Shown piece after piece: positions 33,723 to 45,909 of a DNA stretch of 64,000 nucleotides. The position numbers were made by a program, and so were the translations under genes. The stretch's first letter is position 1; each line of letters opens with the position of its first letter. Below the pieces are notes generated by a model. It was given only the letters and a program-made list of their open reading frames with translations. It was not told the DNA's origin and searched no databases. Origin of the DNA: Cryptomeria japonica (Eukaryota; Streptophyta; Pinopsida; Cupressales; Cupressaceae); NCBI RefSeq assembly GCF_030272615.1, contig NC_081405.1, positions 475,172,008-475,236,007 of the forward strand, in the 5' to 3' direction.

Positions 33723-36063
33723 ATGGCCAAAAATGAATCCACCTCTACTAAGGTTCCCATGTTTGATGACACCAACTATGCCTTCTATAGTAGAAGGATG
33801 GAAACATACTTGTCTTCTCTTGGATATGATTTTTGGATGTTTATAAAAAGTGGACATACAATCCTAACCACTCCTCTTATTGATCCTGATGCTAAGGAGG
33901 AATATGAGAACAATGCCAAAGAAAAGAATGCCATCCTTAGTGGACTATCAGACACAGATTTTGTTAAAGTCATGCACTTCACATTAGCCAAAGAAACATG
34001 AGATAATCTACAAAAAATATATGAAGTAGACATTAAGGTGAAGGAGGCCAAACTTCAAATTCTTAGAGCACAATTTGAAGGTCTAAAAATGAAGGAGGAG
34101 GAGAAGATAGTTGATTATCTACAAAGTGTAGATGAAACTGTCAATGCTATCAGAGGTCTTGGAGAAGACACTTTAGATGAAGTCATAGTAAAAAAAGGTG
34201 CTAAGATCACTTACATCTAAGTATGACACTAAAGTCTCAGCTATTGAAGAAGACAAAGACTTAAAGACCTTCTCTATGGATGAATGATTTGGCTCCCTAT
34301 CAACTTATAAGATGAGAATAGTAAGTGGTGAAAATTCAAAGAGAGAGGTTGCCTTCAATACTACCAAGAAATGAAAGGAGGTAGATACTAGTGCAAAAGA
34401 AGATGACTCAGACATTGCTAAAGCTAACTTTGTCAGGAAGCTCAAGAAAGGCTCAGGGAAATACAAAGGTAAACTTTCACTCAAATGCTTCAATTGTAGT
34501 AAGATTGGACATTTTGCTGCTAAATTTCCATATGGAGAAAAGGGAGATGATAAGAACCAAATGGTGAAGAAATCCTTCAAACCAAGGAGAAGAAATTTTA
34601 GAAGGGAGAGAAATCTATACACATTTGAGGATGATGCCACTGATGAAGAAAGTGTCTGTGATGAGTGCTGCAGTGAGAATTAAAAAGAAGTCAACTTGTT
34701 TATGGCACAAGAGGAATTGGATAAAGAACATATGACTAGTGATGATGAAGAGGAAGTTGAAGTTGAGGTATATCTTGAAGGTGAACTTTTGAGTGCACTT
34801 GAAGAACTCAAAAAAGTGAGGAAATAATATAAAATGTGTAGGAATGCTGCTACTAAGGAACAAGACTAATTGGATAAGTGTCTTGAGGAGTCTAAGAAAA
34901 ACATTACAGATCTAAGAACACATTTGGAGGAAGCCAAAAGAATGCTTGAAGTGAAAAACTCAGATTTGGAGGCTAGAGAAAAGGAATGTGAAAAGTTGGA
35001 GTAAGAAATTGTAAGTCTTAGAAAAGAACTTGAGAGATGCAATGATGAACTCAAGGTGAGAATAAAGTATGAGGGAAACACCGATGCATTGGATAAGATG
35101 TTGAACAAGCAAAAACACTACATGGATACCAAAGGGTTGGATATGATGCTTTTCAATGTTCTACAAGTAATGACTCATCAAGCAAAAAAATACACTTTAT
35201 CTCTTCAAGTGAAAATGGTAAAGGACAAACTTTCACTATTAGCAAGTCCACTAAGAAGAAGACTTATGTTGCTGCTACAAAAAGAAGACATGTTGATCCA
35301 AAAGGAAAAGCTAAAGTTGATGATGGAGGCTTCTTCAAGGTCAAGGACACAAGGAAGAGCTCAAGAAGACTGAGTTATGCTTCTCCTGAGAGACCAATGA
35401 GAAACAACTTCAACAAGGATTGGTATGTACCTCAATTCCATGGCTACTGTTACAAATGTAATACTTGTGGTCATATAGCAAAACATTGTAAGCTTAGATA
35501 AGCTAAACAAAAGAAGAAATGTCAACCTTGGAACCAAAAGTCAATTTAGATTAGTAAACTATAGTAGAGAAGAAGAAACAAACAAAACAAGTTTGGGTAG
35601 AAAGAGAAAAAGACAAGAATGAGTCATGTTTGATTGTTCAAACTACCCTACATGCAGAAAGAAAGAACTTATGAGTAGTAGACAGTGGCTGCTCCAACTA
35701 CATGATTGGTGACAAGAAAAAGTTCATTAAGCTTGAAGATTGGAATGGAGGCTCAATGAAGTTTGGAGATAATTCTTCCATTAAGATAAAAGGTAAAGGT
35801 ACATTGAACATAGATGGTAAGGTGGAATCTCATGATGTGTATTATGTGGAAGGTCTAAAACACAATCTGCTAAGTGTAAATCAAATATGTGATAAAGGAT
35901 ACAAGTTTAAATTTGACTAAAAAAGATGTGAGATTACAAAAGAAAGCAACTATAAGTTAGTTGTAAAAGGCAAGAAGATTGATGGAAATGTATACAAATT
36001 GAAAGAACACTTTGAATCCTAGTGTATGATGGGTCAAGTGAATGAAAGTTGGTTGTGGCATAG
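33723..36063 (+). pseudogene. C2 Copia gag, protease and start of GAG-pre-integrase domain
   Basis: Starts MAKNESTSTKVPMFDD at 33723. The gag domain has the usual Copia opening (FDDTNYAFYSRRMETYL) and the block ILRAQFEGLKMKE. A zinc knuckle (CFNCSKIGHFAAKF, last Cys changed) lies near 34480, then coiled-coil sequence (about 34880-35060), a second knuckle (CYKCNTCGHIAKHC) near 35450, and an aspartic protease (VVDSGCSNYMIGDKKKF) near 35680. TAA 34218 results from an extra base in the A-run at about 34190-34198. Other stops include a TGA in place of TGG near 34000. The frame is cut in SWLWH at 36063 by N1 and resumes at 61688. Confidence 0.9.
36059..36063 (+). other. Target-site duplication of N1, left copy
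   Basis: CATAG immediately left of the N1 LTR; the identical CATAG is at 61683-61687. Removing N1 and one copy rejoins the C2 motif LWHRRLGH. Confidence 0.93.
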
Positions 36064-36627
36064 TGTTGGCAATTGACACTCATTCGGTAAGGGTTAATGG
36101 AATTTTGGGTTATCATTGATGGCAACTCATCTCCAGGTGTAAATATTCTATCAAGATTCATTACTTTATTTTGTTTGGGTTAACCAAAATTCATTACACT
36201 TAACCATCATTCACTTTGCTTCACAACTAGCTAAGTCCTGATCTTGATAACGTATATTTGGAACCCGATAATGGATAGGACCCGACTAGGATATCTTATG
36301 GCCCTGATTATTTATTTCATGGAATTTATGGTAATGTGTGAAGGCCGATATGATCATTGGGATTATGTTTGGAATTCATTATGATCTGACAGCTGATAGG
36401 TTTATACTTTTCGTTGAAGCCAACATGGTGGAAGTTAGAAGGATATTTAAGGAGATCCTTTTAGTGATAGATTATCAAGTTTTTGAAATGCAAATTTTGG
36501 TTGCGAATTATCCAGGGATTATCAATATGCATTTTGGTTAGCAATTATAATCTTTTATATGCAATTTCACATGCACAACCAACTGGTAGTAGAACAGAGC
36601 ATCAACAAACTGGTACACAATGAAGGT
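36064..36627 (+). repeat. N1 5' LTR, first part
   Basis: Starts TGTTGGCAATTGACACTC and aligns to 60723-61273. About 26 differences in the first 208 bp sampled (~12%). Interrupted by T2. Confidence 0.92.
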
Positions 36628-37610
36628 TGAAGAAGGTAAAAACTAGCAAGGTGGATTTAGGTGGTTAGTATTCAAATGAAGCATTCAAACACATTAAAAA
36701 CATGAAACATCAACAAACCATATGAAAAACATAAAAAAATTATACCTTGCTATTTTTACCTCTCCCTCGGATTGAGCTTGATGAAGTGGATGATGAGGAC
36801 ATGCCCTTGATGCTCCACTTGATGTGCTGCTTACTTGATTTGGATGTGGAATGCTCTCCAAGTGCTCAACAAGATAGATTGGATTTGATAGGATTATTGG
36901 ATGGATTTGAATTGAAAGATTGGAGAAAGAAGAGGATTATAAAGAGAGGAGAAAATAGTAGCATGCCAATGCATGAGAAGTGGATCCTTTGTGAGGAGAA
37001 TAGGCTCCAATTTATAGATTGGAGAAGGCCAATGGAGGGCCAATATTGATTTGATCATGAAGGGTTGAGATTAATTTTAGATAGAAGGCATGGATTAAGG
37101 GTGCCTTGGGAAAATAAACAGGAATATAAAATTCCTTGGGAAAAAGGGGGGAGAAATTTGAATTTCAAATATGAGGAATTAAAAATTCCAAAATAAGGAT
37201 GCATTGAGGGATTCAAAGAAATTTGAATTTCTTTGAGAGACTCAATGTTGATGTGACATGAGTGGGAATTAAGAATTGACGGATAATGATAAGCATGATT
37301 ATGAGAGATTCTAGAAGGATTAATTAGGCTAATGAGATTAGGAAAAGTGATTTGTAGGAATCACATGACTAGGTTTTAATTAATTAGAATTAATCAACTG
37401 AGTGGGTTTAGAGGAAATAATTATTGAAGGGGACTTTAGAGGAATAGGGGAATAATTAATTTATTTGATAAATTAATTATTGGACAAAAGTGACAAGATT
37501 AATTAAATTAGATTTAATTGATTCTGAGAGGAATAAGGATAACACAATTAAAGTCAATTAATTATGTTGATAGGCTTAAATTAATTAAATATTAATTTTA
37601 GGTGTCTACA
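36628..37610 (-). repeat. T2 3' LTR (left copy, 983 bp)
   Basis: Begins TGAAGAAGGT and ends AGGTGTCTACA on the + strand. Sampled difference from the right copy is about 5-6% over the first ~330 bp. It lacks the ~320-bp duplication seen in the right copy. Confidence 0.92.
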
Positions 37611-37656
37611 TTTTGCCCCTATTTGATATAGCATCGTGAAATGATGTTATATCAAA
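37611..37656 (-). other. T2 polypurine tract and adjoining hairpin
   Basis: TTTTGCCCCTAT (37611-37622) is the reverse complement of a polypurine tract. Next to it TTTGATATAGCATC (37622-37635) pairs with GATGTTATATCAAA (37643-37656) with one mismatch and a 7-base loop. The layout is the same as T1 15743-15789. Confidence 0.8.
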
Positions 37657-39238
37657 GAAGAATAAAACATAGTGGAAGAAAAGGATAAGGACTAGTAGCA
37701 TGATGCCCCAATTATGAGATGAAGAAAAGGATAAGGACTAGTAGCACAATGCCCCTGATGAGGAGTAAGGATGATGAGGAAGCAATGGTATGCCCCCTCA
37801 AGAGGACATGTGGTTCAAAGCACATGGGTGTGCTCTCGAAAGGAATTAGAAGAATAAGTGATGAAAGGATGAAGATAATGAAAGAGGGAACTAGGATGGG
37901 TTGGAGTGTTGTGAATGAAATGAGACAAAGAAATGATAAATGGATTGGATTTCTTGTTGAGCAAGTATCGAGAGAAAACCTAGATTTAATATTGCCATGG
38001 ATAGTTTACACCACTGATTATAAGAACCAAGATGATATGAAGATCTGAGGCATGGATTGATGCTCAGTCAAACAGGAATGCCTTGCACACAATCATGCAA
38101 GTATTGATAAACATGAATGCAGGGTTGCCAGTTCGTACAAGGAAGACCTTCAAACACACCATGTCATGAAAACTATGCCCCATTATACACCAGCCAAGAC
38201 ATACCAAGATATAGGATGATCAACGCAGTCCTAAACAAGTATAGTCTTGGGGCATAAGATGAAAACAAAGTGAAAAGCTCAAGCATGCAAACAACATGCA
38301 CATGACCAATTGACATCTCTTGCCAAGAGTAGGACATGGATTTGGATAAACTATCGGACTAGGTAAGGATGCATCCTGATGGATAGGTAATGGATAGATT
38401 GAATGACAAAAGACAAGTTGGATGCATGAGGTCTGTAGATGAGAGGATTGTTCCTTGGATTTGATTAGCATAGTATGGATGGGTGCTTGGATTAGGCACA
38501 AGTTAGTGTGAGCTTAGGTAGATGGGAAAACATTGTTTGATGGATTGGATAAGATTGGAAGAAGGATAAATGATAAGATAGGATGAGAAGGGGGATGGAT
38601 GATTGAGTAGGATTGGATTGGGGATGGGATTAATGATTGAATTGGAAGAGATGGAGAATGTGATTGGATAAGATAGGATTGGATAGGATGGGGTGGATTG
38701 GTGGATAGGATTTGATTGAATGGAACCAATGACAAGGGAGAACCAATGGGTGGGTAAGAGGATGGATGAATGGAAGAAGGGAGTTATTGTTTAGATAGGA
38801 GACATATGGATGGAGTGGATGGATATGTATAGGATATGGAGGACTGGAGGGTAGGGTGATGGAGACCCAAGGACTATGCTGCAAAGGAGTACAATGCCCC
38901 AAATTAGAGGTAGTGAAATTAAGGATGCAATGAATGGTGGATAAAGATGTATGAGGTGGGAGGATAATGTGTAATGGATATGGATGGTAGAGGATTTAAG
39001 GCTTGTGTGCTCCAAAGCATGCATGTATATACATATTTTTGGCTCTATATGGTCAAGATGAAAGATAGGAATGGAAGATTCATTTTGATAGGATGAGGGA
39101 TATGAGATGGAGGATATGGATAGGATAGTCAAGATCAAAGATAGGAAAGGAGAATGGACTTAGATATGATGTAGATGGATGGGAGGATTATGTGGATGAA
39201 GCTTGCCCCCAAGGGTAGAGTGCAAGGGGATGAGGGGA
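37657..39238. other. T2 3' internal region, GGAT-rich
   Basis: No convincing gene. From about 38500 to 39200 it is dominated by GGATGG/GGATTG words, giving Ser/Pro/His-rich open frames on the minus strand that look like low-complexity artefacts. Confidence 0.5.
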
Positions 39239-39346
39239 TTACACATGACGCTTGATTTCCAAGTTTTCATCATGGTACTTACCCAAGGCGCCACAAGAAG
39301 TGGTTTTCACCATTGGATGAAATAATTTTTCTTTACTTTTTCTTGG
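39239..39346 (-). other. T2 post-coding block shared with T1
   Basis: Read on the minus strand, it has AAAAAGTAAAGAAAAA, GGTGAAAACC, GGCGCCTTGGGTAAGTACC, TGATGAAAACTT and CGTCATGTGTAA. These are in the same order as T1 11461-11564. Confidence 0.7.
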
Positions 39347-39868
39347 AATTTTTTTTGATTTTTTGGAATAGTTTGAATGGAGAAGGATAAGGATGAGTGG
39401 ATATGGAAGATAGTGGATGCATGAAATATGAAGGGAGGACTCAAGAATATAGTTCCATAGATGGTATCCCTTAGTATTTCTTTGAAGTGGAGGTATCCTC
39501 ATAGATGTTGGTAACAATAATTGGGGAGATGAAATGGATAGGGGATGGAAGATAAGGACTTTGAAAGGATTGGACGGAATGGGATTGTGAAAAATGGATG
39601 GTGGATAATGGATGGGGTTTTGAAGAATTTGTGGAAGATCAACATTGGCACACACCTTGAAGGGTGGTGGAGTAGTGGGGGAGAGTGTTTTGAATTAGAT
39701 AGAGGATAAAGTGTGGATTTTGGGAAATGAGGACCCAAAATAGAAGAAGGGGATGATGGAGTTGGGATGGTGGATTTCAGGACATAAGGACCCAAAATGG
39801 ATTTTGAAGATGAAGGAGCGTTAGATGGAGGATTGGAAGATTTATGAATGGATGAAGCTTTTGGATTA

Positions 39869-41482
39869 TCAAGTTTGGATGACAATTATGATTTTACTTT
39901 GGGATGCATTGCTTCTTTGGGAATCCACATAGTTTTTGATTTTTTCTTTTGGGGCCTTTTTAATTTTTCTTTCTTTTGGATCATATTTTTTTTTGAGCAT
40001 GTTGTTTTGAGGGGACATGTTGATCCTTTGATTTTTGTGGATTTTGAGCTTTATGATTTTAGATTGGGCATCCAAATTTCTTCCAATAGAAATGGGATGG
40101 GTGATGGATTTTATGGATGGGATGATGGAAAGAGAGTGTTGGGAGGCATCCAAGGATGTGTGCCTTTGTTGATCTTTCTTAGGGATTATTTGAGGTGATG
40201 GAGTGGTGGATGGAGGGATGTAAGGACCCAATATAGATGGAAGGGAAGGATGATTAAGCATCAAAACATAGGGGCCCAAAATGGATGGAAGGAATGAAGG
40301 GTTTAACTTTGGAACATAGGGTCCCAAAATGGATGCGGAAGATGAGGGATAACAGGATTTTGATTTGTATGAGGGAAATTTGGATTTAGGAGGAATAGAG
40401 GATGTACCAACATCTTGAGCATTATCTTGAGGACCCTTATTATTTTAGAAGCAAGATGCAAGTCCATTTTGAGGGGGATGAGATGTGGAAGGAAGATTAG
40501 GATCTTTAGATGGATTGGGATCATGACATGGAGATGAAGGGATACTTTGATCTTGACTAGGGAGGGTATCATGAGATGGAGTGGGAGGGGCGATTGGATC
40601 ATGAGATGGAGGGAGAGGGTTGGATAGAGGAATCATATGATCATGAGAGGAAGGGGAGGGAATGCCATAATTAGATGGAGTGGAGGGAGATGCATCATGA
40701 GATGGAGAGTATTCTATGCTAGCATGATTTGGAACAAGCTTTTGGCATGTTTTGAGTTGTGGGGATTGTATGATGGAGGAAGATATGGAAGATTTGATGT
40801 GAGTAGATGGGGAAATGGGGCTATCATTAAGTGTGGGGTATTGGGATTTGTTTTGAGGTGGAGGTGATTGCGGTGGATGGAGGACTTGAGGAGACTTGGC
40901 CACTTTTCTTTGAGGTGAGGATTTTGTCTCCTTTGCTAGCATGTCTTGGATAAGATTATGGATGATGGATTTGGAGGACGTGGACAATATGGATTTTGGA
41001 GGATTAAGATTAGATGGAGAATTGGGATTATATGGAGGATTAGGATTGGGATTGGATGGAGGACGAGGATAATGGATTGGGGAAGTAGGATTAATGCTTG
41101 GAGGAATATGGAGTAAAGGATTTGGATGGGTAGTAGAGGTAATGAATGTATTGTAGAAGGATGGGGATTGGGATGTAGATGGGGGGGGCGGAGATGGAGG
41201 TATACATATTGGATTAGAGGAGTATATGGATGAAGGATAATATGGAGATATAGATGGGGAAAAAGATGGAAATATGGATGGGGAATATGATGGATTTCCC
41301 TTGTCGAAGGTAGAGGAAGGATAAGAGATATGGTATAGATTGGGATTGGGTGTAATATGTTGAGATGGGATGGATGAAGGTATGATAGGTGAGTGGGAGA
41401 TTATGGGATTAACTTGTTAGGAAGGTTCATGAATTTCCATGAGCATCTTCTCATACCAAGCTTTGAAATTCTGGGTAGTCAT
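39869..41482 (-). pseudogene. T2 Pro/Ser-rich ORF with repeated SILGPYV motif, unrecognised
   Basis: The frame starts at ATG 41482 (MTTQNFKAWYEKMLMEIHEP) and runs leftward for 538 codons with TAA at 41417 and 40445, both one change from CAA. After TGA 39869 a frameshift lets similar sequence continue to about 39500. It is rich in Pro, Ser, Asn and His. A helical segment (SKSIIHNLIQDMLAKE) lies near 40950. The motif SILGPYVP or a close variant recurs about five times between 40330 and 39700, and there is a basic stretch (DPKERKIKKAPKEKIKN). It sits where gag-pol would be. I recognise no family; it may be a remnant gag or an acquired ORF. Confidence 0.55.
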
Positions 41483-41574
41483 GTTGAGAGTGAAGGATTA
41501 GATTGGAACTGGATGAATATGTTTTGGAGGGGAAAGATTACAAAGATAATGTTAAATGAAGATGAGGATTGTGA

Positions 41575-41935
41575 CTTCGATTGGAATGATGATGGATTAG
41601 ATTTGATTGGATTTTTATTGGATTTGATTTGATTGGATTAGTCCTTGGATTAGGACTTGATTTGATTGGATTGGATTGAATTGGATTAGATTGTATTGAA
41701 TTGGATTGGATTAGGACTTGGTTTGATTGAATTTGGATTGGATTTGATTTGGATTGGAATTGGTTTGAGTGGATTTTATTTGGGTTAGGACTTGATTTGA
41801 TTGGATTGGTCCTTGGATTAGGACTTGATTTTATTGGATTGGTCCTTGGATTAGGACTTGATTAAATTGGATTAGATTGAATTGGACTAGATTAGATTTG
41901 ATTTGATTTGATTGGATGATTGATTGATGAGAGAA
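41575..41935 (+). repeat. GGATT-rich minisatellite in T2
   Basis: Degenerate tandem units such as CCTTGGATTAGGACTTGATT followed by TGATTGGATTGGT. It lies just upstream (minus-strand sense) of the T2 ORF. Confidence 0.75.
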
Positions 41936-42381
41936 TGGATAACCAGATTAGAAAGATGGATTAATTTGATTGATTGGAATTTTGGAGATTTGATTGGATT
42001 AGAGGGAGAATGATTATGGAAGAACAAATAGATAATAGGAAGAATAAAGGGGGAGGCTACCCAAAGTTGGATGATTGATTTGGACAAAAAATATTGGTTG
42101 AGGGAGGATGATTATTTGAGTGGATGAAAGTGGATTGGGGATTGGAAAATTTCTTGGATAGATAGAAATGGATAAAAGATTTGATGACAAGATGGAATGT
42201 GGAAAGAGCGATGATTGATTGGTTGTGGGGGATGGACTTGGCAAGAGATGTCAAGTAAAGAAAACACAATGGTCAAGAGAAGTTAGACTCAAAAGACACT
42301 CATGCTCATTCACAATATATCCTATGACAAGAAAAGACAATAGTCATTGGATCCCAATTGATTTCCCAGCTATGCTTACCC

Positions 42382-42960
42382 AGAATGAACACTTAGATGC
42401 TTGACCCCACTGGCTCCCCTCCACGACACTCACTTCTCTGGGGCAGCCAAGAATCAATTCCCATAAAAAATCCTCATGGAAAACTTTGTGTCTCTACTAA
42501 GGGCCATAAAAATATGGGCGGCTTCGGAGGTCCGACCTCGTGCACCAATGACTATAAGGTTTTTGGCCACTATGCACAAGGTGTTTAGTATGTCTTCCTA
42601 TTAGGAGCTACCCTTTGCAGTTGCGCAAGCGCAATTGAGGCCTATAGCCCAACAAAGCACCAAGAACTTAGTAGTCACGTAAGCATGATTGAGATATCTA
42701 GGATCCTACTAAGCACCCAATGTGAGAGTGAACTCTCATATAGCCCCAACCATTGACCCTTTCATCATCAATGGCCTATTTATTATAGTAAGTTGGGAAC
42801 CCCAGGTCTAGGTGTACTCACTTGGGTCGTTCCCCTCTTACCTTCTCAAAGAGCAAGTTGGGAGGGCAGGCCCGCTAAGGGTAAGCATGTAACAAACACG
42901 AAAAAATTGGAGGGTCTGGAATTTCGATTGTCTAGCTAGATGAGAGCATACTCTCCTACC
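42382..42960 (-). other. T2 leader block conserved with T1
   Basis: Reverse complement is collinear with T1 1628-2229. The best-matched part (42395-42470) holds CTTGGCTGCCC, AGAAGTGAGTG, CGTGGAGGGGAGCC and GTGGGGTCAAGCATCT. Confidence 0.75.
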
Positions 42961-43619
42961 TTTACGCTTTTCACAAACACATAAGAAAATGGTTTATTTA
43001 CCCTCTAATTAGATCTAGGTGCCTAAGAAAATGATTAAAAGGACATAATGTTTGCTTGTATCTCCTTAGGCAACCTACAAAACAACTTGATTAGTAGTTT
43101 GAAAATGAAGTCTTCAACAAACGTCCCGCAAAAGAGAAAAGAATGACAAAAATATTTTTTAAATTTTTTTTTGGGAATGAGTAGAAAAACAAGAATAAAA
43201 ACTTTTCTACTAATGACAAATGTGGATTTGGAGGAAACTTTGATGGGTAAATAGGGTTTGACTAGGTTTTTGCCACTTTCTAAGGGATAGGCAAACATAA
43301 AATGGGGATTTTTAGAGGAGAGGTGAAGGAATGGGAAAATTTGTCCAAGAGGGACAAAGAAGCAAAAATTGGAGATAGACAATATGGAAAAATTTGGAGG
43401 TGATTGGATAAAACTAGAAGAAGTTATGGGAAACCCTAAAAATAGAGAAATGTGAGATTTCGGGCTTCAAAAAGAGGAATTTGGGATAAGGCCCTCAAGG
43501 AAGGAAATGCACAAAAATGAAATTGCGGGGGATCTAGTGAATTTTGGAGGAAAAAAGAGTGAAGATAAAGAAGATATGGCGAAAAAATAGAATAATTTTT
43601 TTTTTGATTTATCCCCGTG

Positions 43620-44035
43620 GCCGTGTTGATTAGCAAACAATAGACAGAATATTAATATTTAAACAGACAACAAAAAAAAAACAAATGCAGACACGCTGAT
43701 TAGCAGGCGGTCGCACTGATGCGCGGGCGCTTGCGTCAAAACAACTAGAGTTCGTGCCCAAAAATTTAAAATTCAAATTTTTAACAAAAACACTCGCGCT
43801 AGTCACAGAGCGGTCGCACTGAAGTGACAAATGAAAAGAGATAGAAGAATGAAGAAGAGGAAGAATGAGGAGGAGATAGATGAATTTTTGCAGTGGTCAT
43901 GTTGAAGCACAGTGAGGCACTAGAAAAATCTTGAAATTTCCTACGGTCGCACCGAAGCTGAGATGATCATGCTGATTAGTAGGTGGTCACATTGATCTAG
44001 AAATGATCACGCCAATGCACATGCCCTCACGCTGA
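43620..44035 (-). repeat. Degenerate GGTCGCACTGA repeats in T2 leader
   Basis: About eight loosely spaced copies of a 20-40-bp unit built from GGTCGCACTGA(A/T)G and GCTGATTAG. T1 has a comparable, but different, short-repeat zone at the start of its leader (1190-1310). Confidence 0.55.
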
Positions 44036-44097
44036 AGCATGAATCCTACAAGAAACCTTCCCAAAAAAATCATTTTTTTGTTAAATTTGGGACGTGG

Positions 44098-44115
44098 GTC
44101 CCATCGAGTGTGCCA
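44098..44115 (-). other. T2 primer-binding site
   Basis: Read on the minus strand, TGGCACACTCGATGGGAC begins three bases after the LTR end. The TGG start fits tRNA 3' CCA; the tRNA is not identified. Confidence 0.65.
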
Positions 44116-44118
44116 AAA

Positions 44119-45425
44119 TGAAGAGGGGAAAAACCAGAAAGGTGGATTTAGGTGGTTAGTATTCAAATGAAACATTCAAACACATTAAAGACATGAAACA
44201 TCAACAAACCATATGAAAAACATAAACAAATTATACCTTGTTATTTTTACCTCTCCCTCGGATTGAGCTTGATGATGTGGATGATGAGGAGGCACCCTTG
44301 ATGCTCCACATGATGTGCTGCTTGCTTGATTTGGATGTGGAATGCTCTCCAAGTGCTCAACAAGATAGATTGGATTTGATAGGATTATTGGATGGATTTG
44401 AATTGAAAGATTGGAGAAAGAAGAGGATTATGAAGAGAGAGGAGAAAAGCGCAGCATGACAATGCATGAGAAGTGGATCCTTTGTGAGGAGAATAGGCTC
44501 CAATTTATAGATTGGAGAAGGCCTATGGAGGGCCAAGATTGATTTGATCATGAAGGGTTGAGATTAATTTTAGATAGAAGGCATGGATCAAAGGTGCCTT
44601 GGGGAAAATAAACAGGAATATTAAATTCCTTGGGAAAAAGGGGGAGAAATTTGAATTTCAAATATGAGGAATTAAAAATTCCAAAATAAGGATGCATTGA
44701 GGGATTCAAAGAAATTTAAGATCATGAGGACATTATGATGGCTATGAAGAAGTTGATTTGGAACGAGAAAAAGGGTAGCATGAAAATGCATGAGAAGTGG
44801 ATGATTTGTGGGGAGAATAGGCTCCAATTTATAGATTGGAGAAGGCCAATTGAGGGCCAAGATTGATTTGATTATGGAGGGTTGAGATTGATTTTAGATA
44901 GAAGGCATGGATCAAGGGTGCCTTGGGAAATTAAATAGGAATATAAAATTCCTTGGAAAAAAGGGGGGAGAAATTTGAATTTCAAATATAAGGAATAAAA
45001 AAATCCAAAATAAGGATGCATTGAGGGATTCAAAGAAATTTGAATTTCTTTGAGAGACTCAATGTTGATGTGACATGAGTGGGAATTAAAAATTGATGGA
45101 TAATGATAAGCATGATTATGAGAGATTCTAGAAGGATTAATTAGGTTAATGAGATTAGGAAAAGTGATTTGTAGGAATCACATGACTAGGTTAATTAATT
45201 AGAATTAATCAACTGAGTGGGTTTAGAGAAAATAATTATTAGAGGGGACTTTAGAGGAATAGGGGAATAATTAATTTATTTGATAAATTAATTATTAGAC
45301 AATAGTGTCAGGATTAATTAAATTAGATTTAATTGATTCTGAGAGGAATAAGGATAACACAATTAAAGTCAATTAATTATGTTGATAGGCTTAAATTAAT
45401 TAAATATTAATTTTAGGTGTCTACA
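44119..45425 (-). repeat. T2 5' LTR (right copy, 1307 bp) with internal duplication
   Basis: Same ends as the left LTR. It is ~324 bp longer because a segment containing GCATGAGAAGTGGAT ... CTCCAATTTATAGATTGG ... GGATGCATTGAGGGATTC occurs twice (about 44455-44716 and 44780-45032). Confidence 0.9.
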
Positions 45426-45430
45426 ATGGT

Positions 45431-45841
45431 TATCAGAGCATGAACTGAAACTTATCTAGCATGGTGAGATGCATCTTATAAGTTCATTCTTCTTGTAATT
45501 ACTTTGTGATTCATTGTAAGTTAGAGAGACTTCTCATTTTGTGTCTAGTAGTGAGCTCTAGGCGGTTGGCCTAATTGCATGTGCAATCTGCTTCATATAA
45601 TATTTGTATACCTTGATCAAGTATATAGATATTGTGGGTATCATCCCCACCGTGGTTTTTCCCTTTGCAGGGTTTTCCATGTATAAATATTGGTGTTATG
45701 GTGTTGCCTCTTTATGTGTTATTTGGTGTGTGCACTTTAATTTTATTTACTGTTAACCGGTTAATAAGCAATAAGTTCAAAACTAACATTACCGATAGAA
45801 CACTAATCCACCCCCCCTATCAATGTTCTTGGACTCTAACG
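45431..45841 (+). repeat. N1 5' LTR, second part
   Basis: Starts TATCAGAGCATGAACTG and aligns to 61274-61682. Ends CTCTAACG just before the primer site. ATGGT at 45426-45430 is the right copy of the T2 target duplication. Confidence 0.9.
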
Positions 45842-45843
45842 AT

Positions 45844-45855
45844 TGGTATCAGAGC
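45844..45855 (+). other. N1 primer-binding site (initiator tRNA-Met type)
   Basis: TGGTATCAGAGC directly after the LTR, typical of Copia elements. Confidence 0.92.
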
Positions 45856-45909
45856 TTGGTTCCTCAGAAGAAGTCTAACCACTTGAGGAAGATTCAGAAT
45901 TTGGAATCC

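Larger units (their letters stand above)
41936..44097 (-). other. T2 untranslated leader
   Basis: No long frame on the minus strand. It includes the leader block shared with T1 (42382-42960) and, near the primer site, degenerate repeats with GGTCGCACTGA and ACGCTGATTAG words (about 43620-44035). Confidence 0.65.
36628..45425 (-). mobile_element. T2: non-autonomous Tat-like LTR element, minus strand
   Basis: Two direct repeats (36628-37610 and 44119-45425) bound a 6.5-kb internal region with polypurine tract on the left and primer site on the right. T2 is therefore read on the minus strand. It shares with T1 the LTR start TGTAGACACCTAAAA, the hairpin/polypurine structure, a leader block and a post-coding block, but no reverse transcriptase or integrase motif is visible. 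The target duplication is AAGGT on the left and ATGGT on the right. The uninterrupted site AAGGTTATCAG is present in the other N1 LTR at 61269. Confidence 0.88.

Noticed and set aside
36747-37049. Plus-strand ORF starting MLFLPLPRIELDEVDD, repeated at 44238-44459
   Set aside because: It occurs twice only because it lies inside both T2 LTRs, antisense to the element; no domain.
38220-39885. Several His/Ser/Pro/Ile-rich minus-strand ORFs of 70-138 codons in T2
   Set aside because: Most read GGAT-rich low-complexity DNA in different frames; only the frame from 41482 and its shifted continuation near 39885-39500 share a motif.
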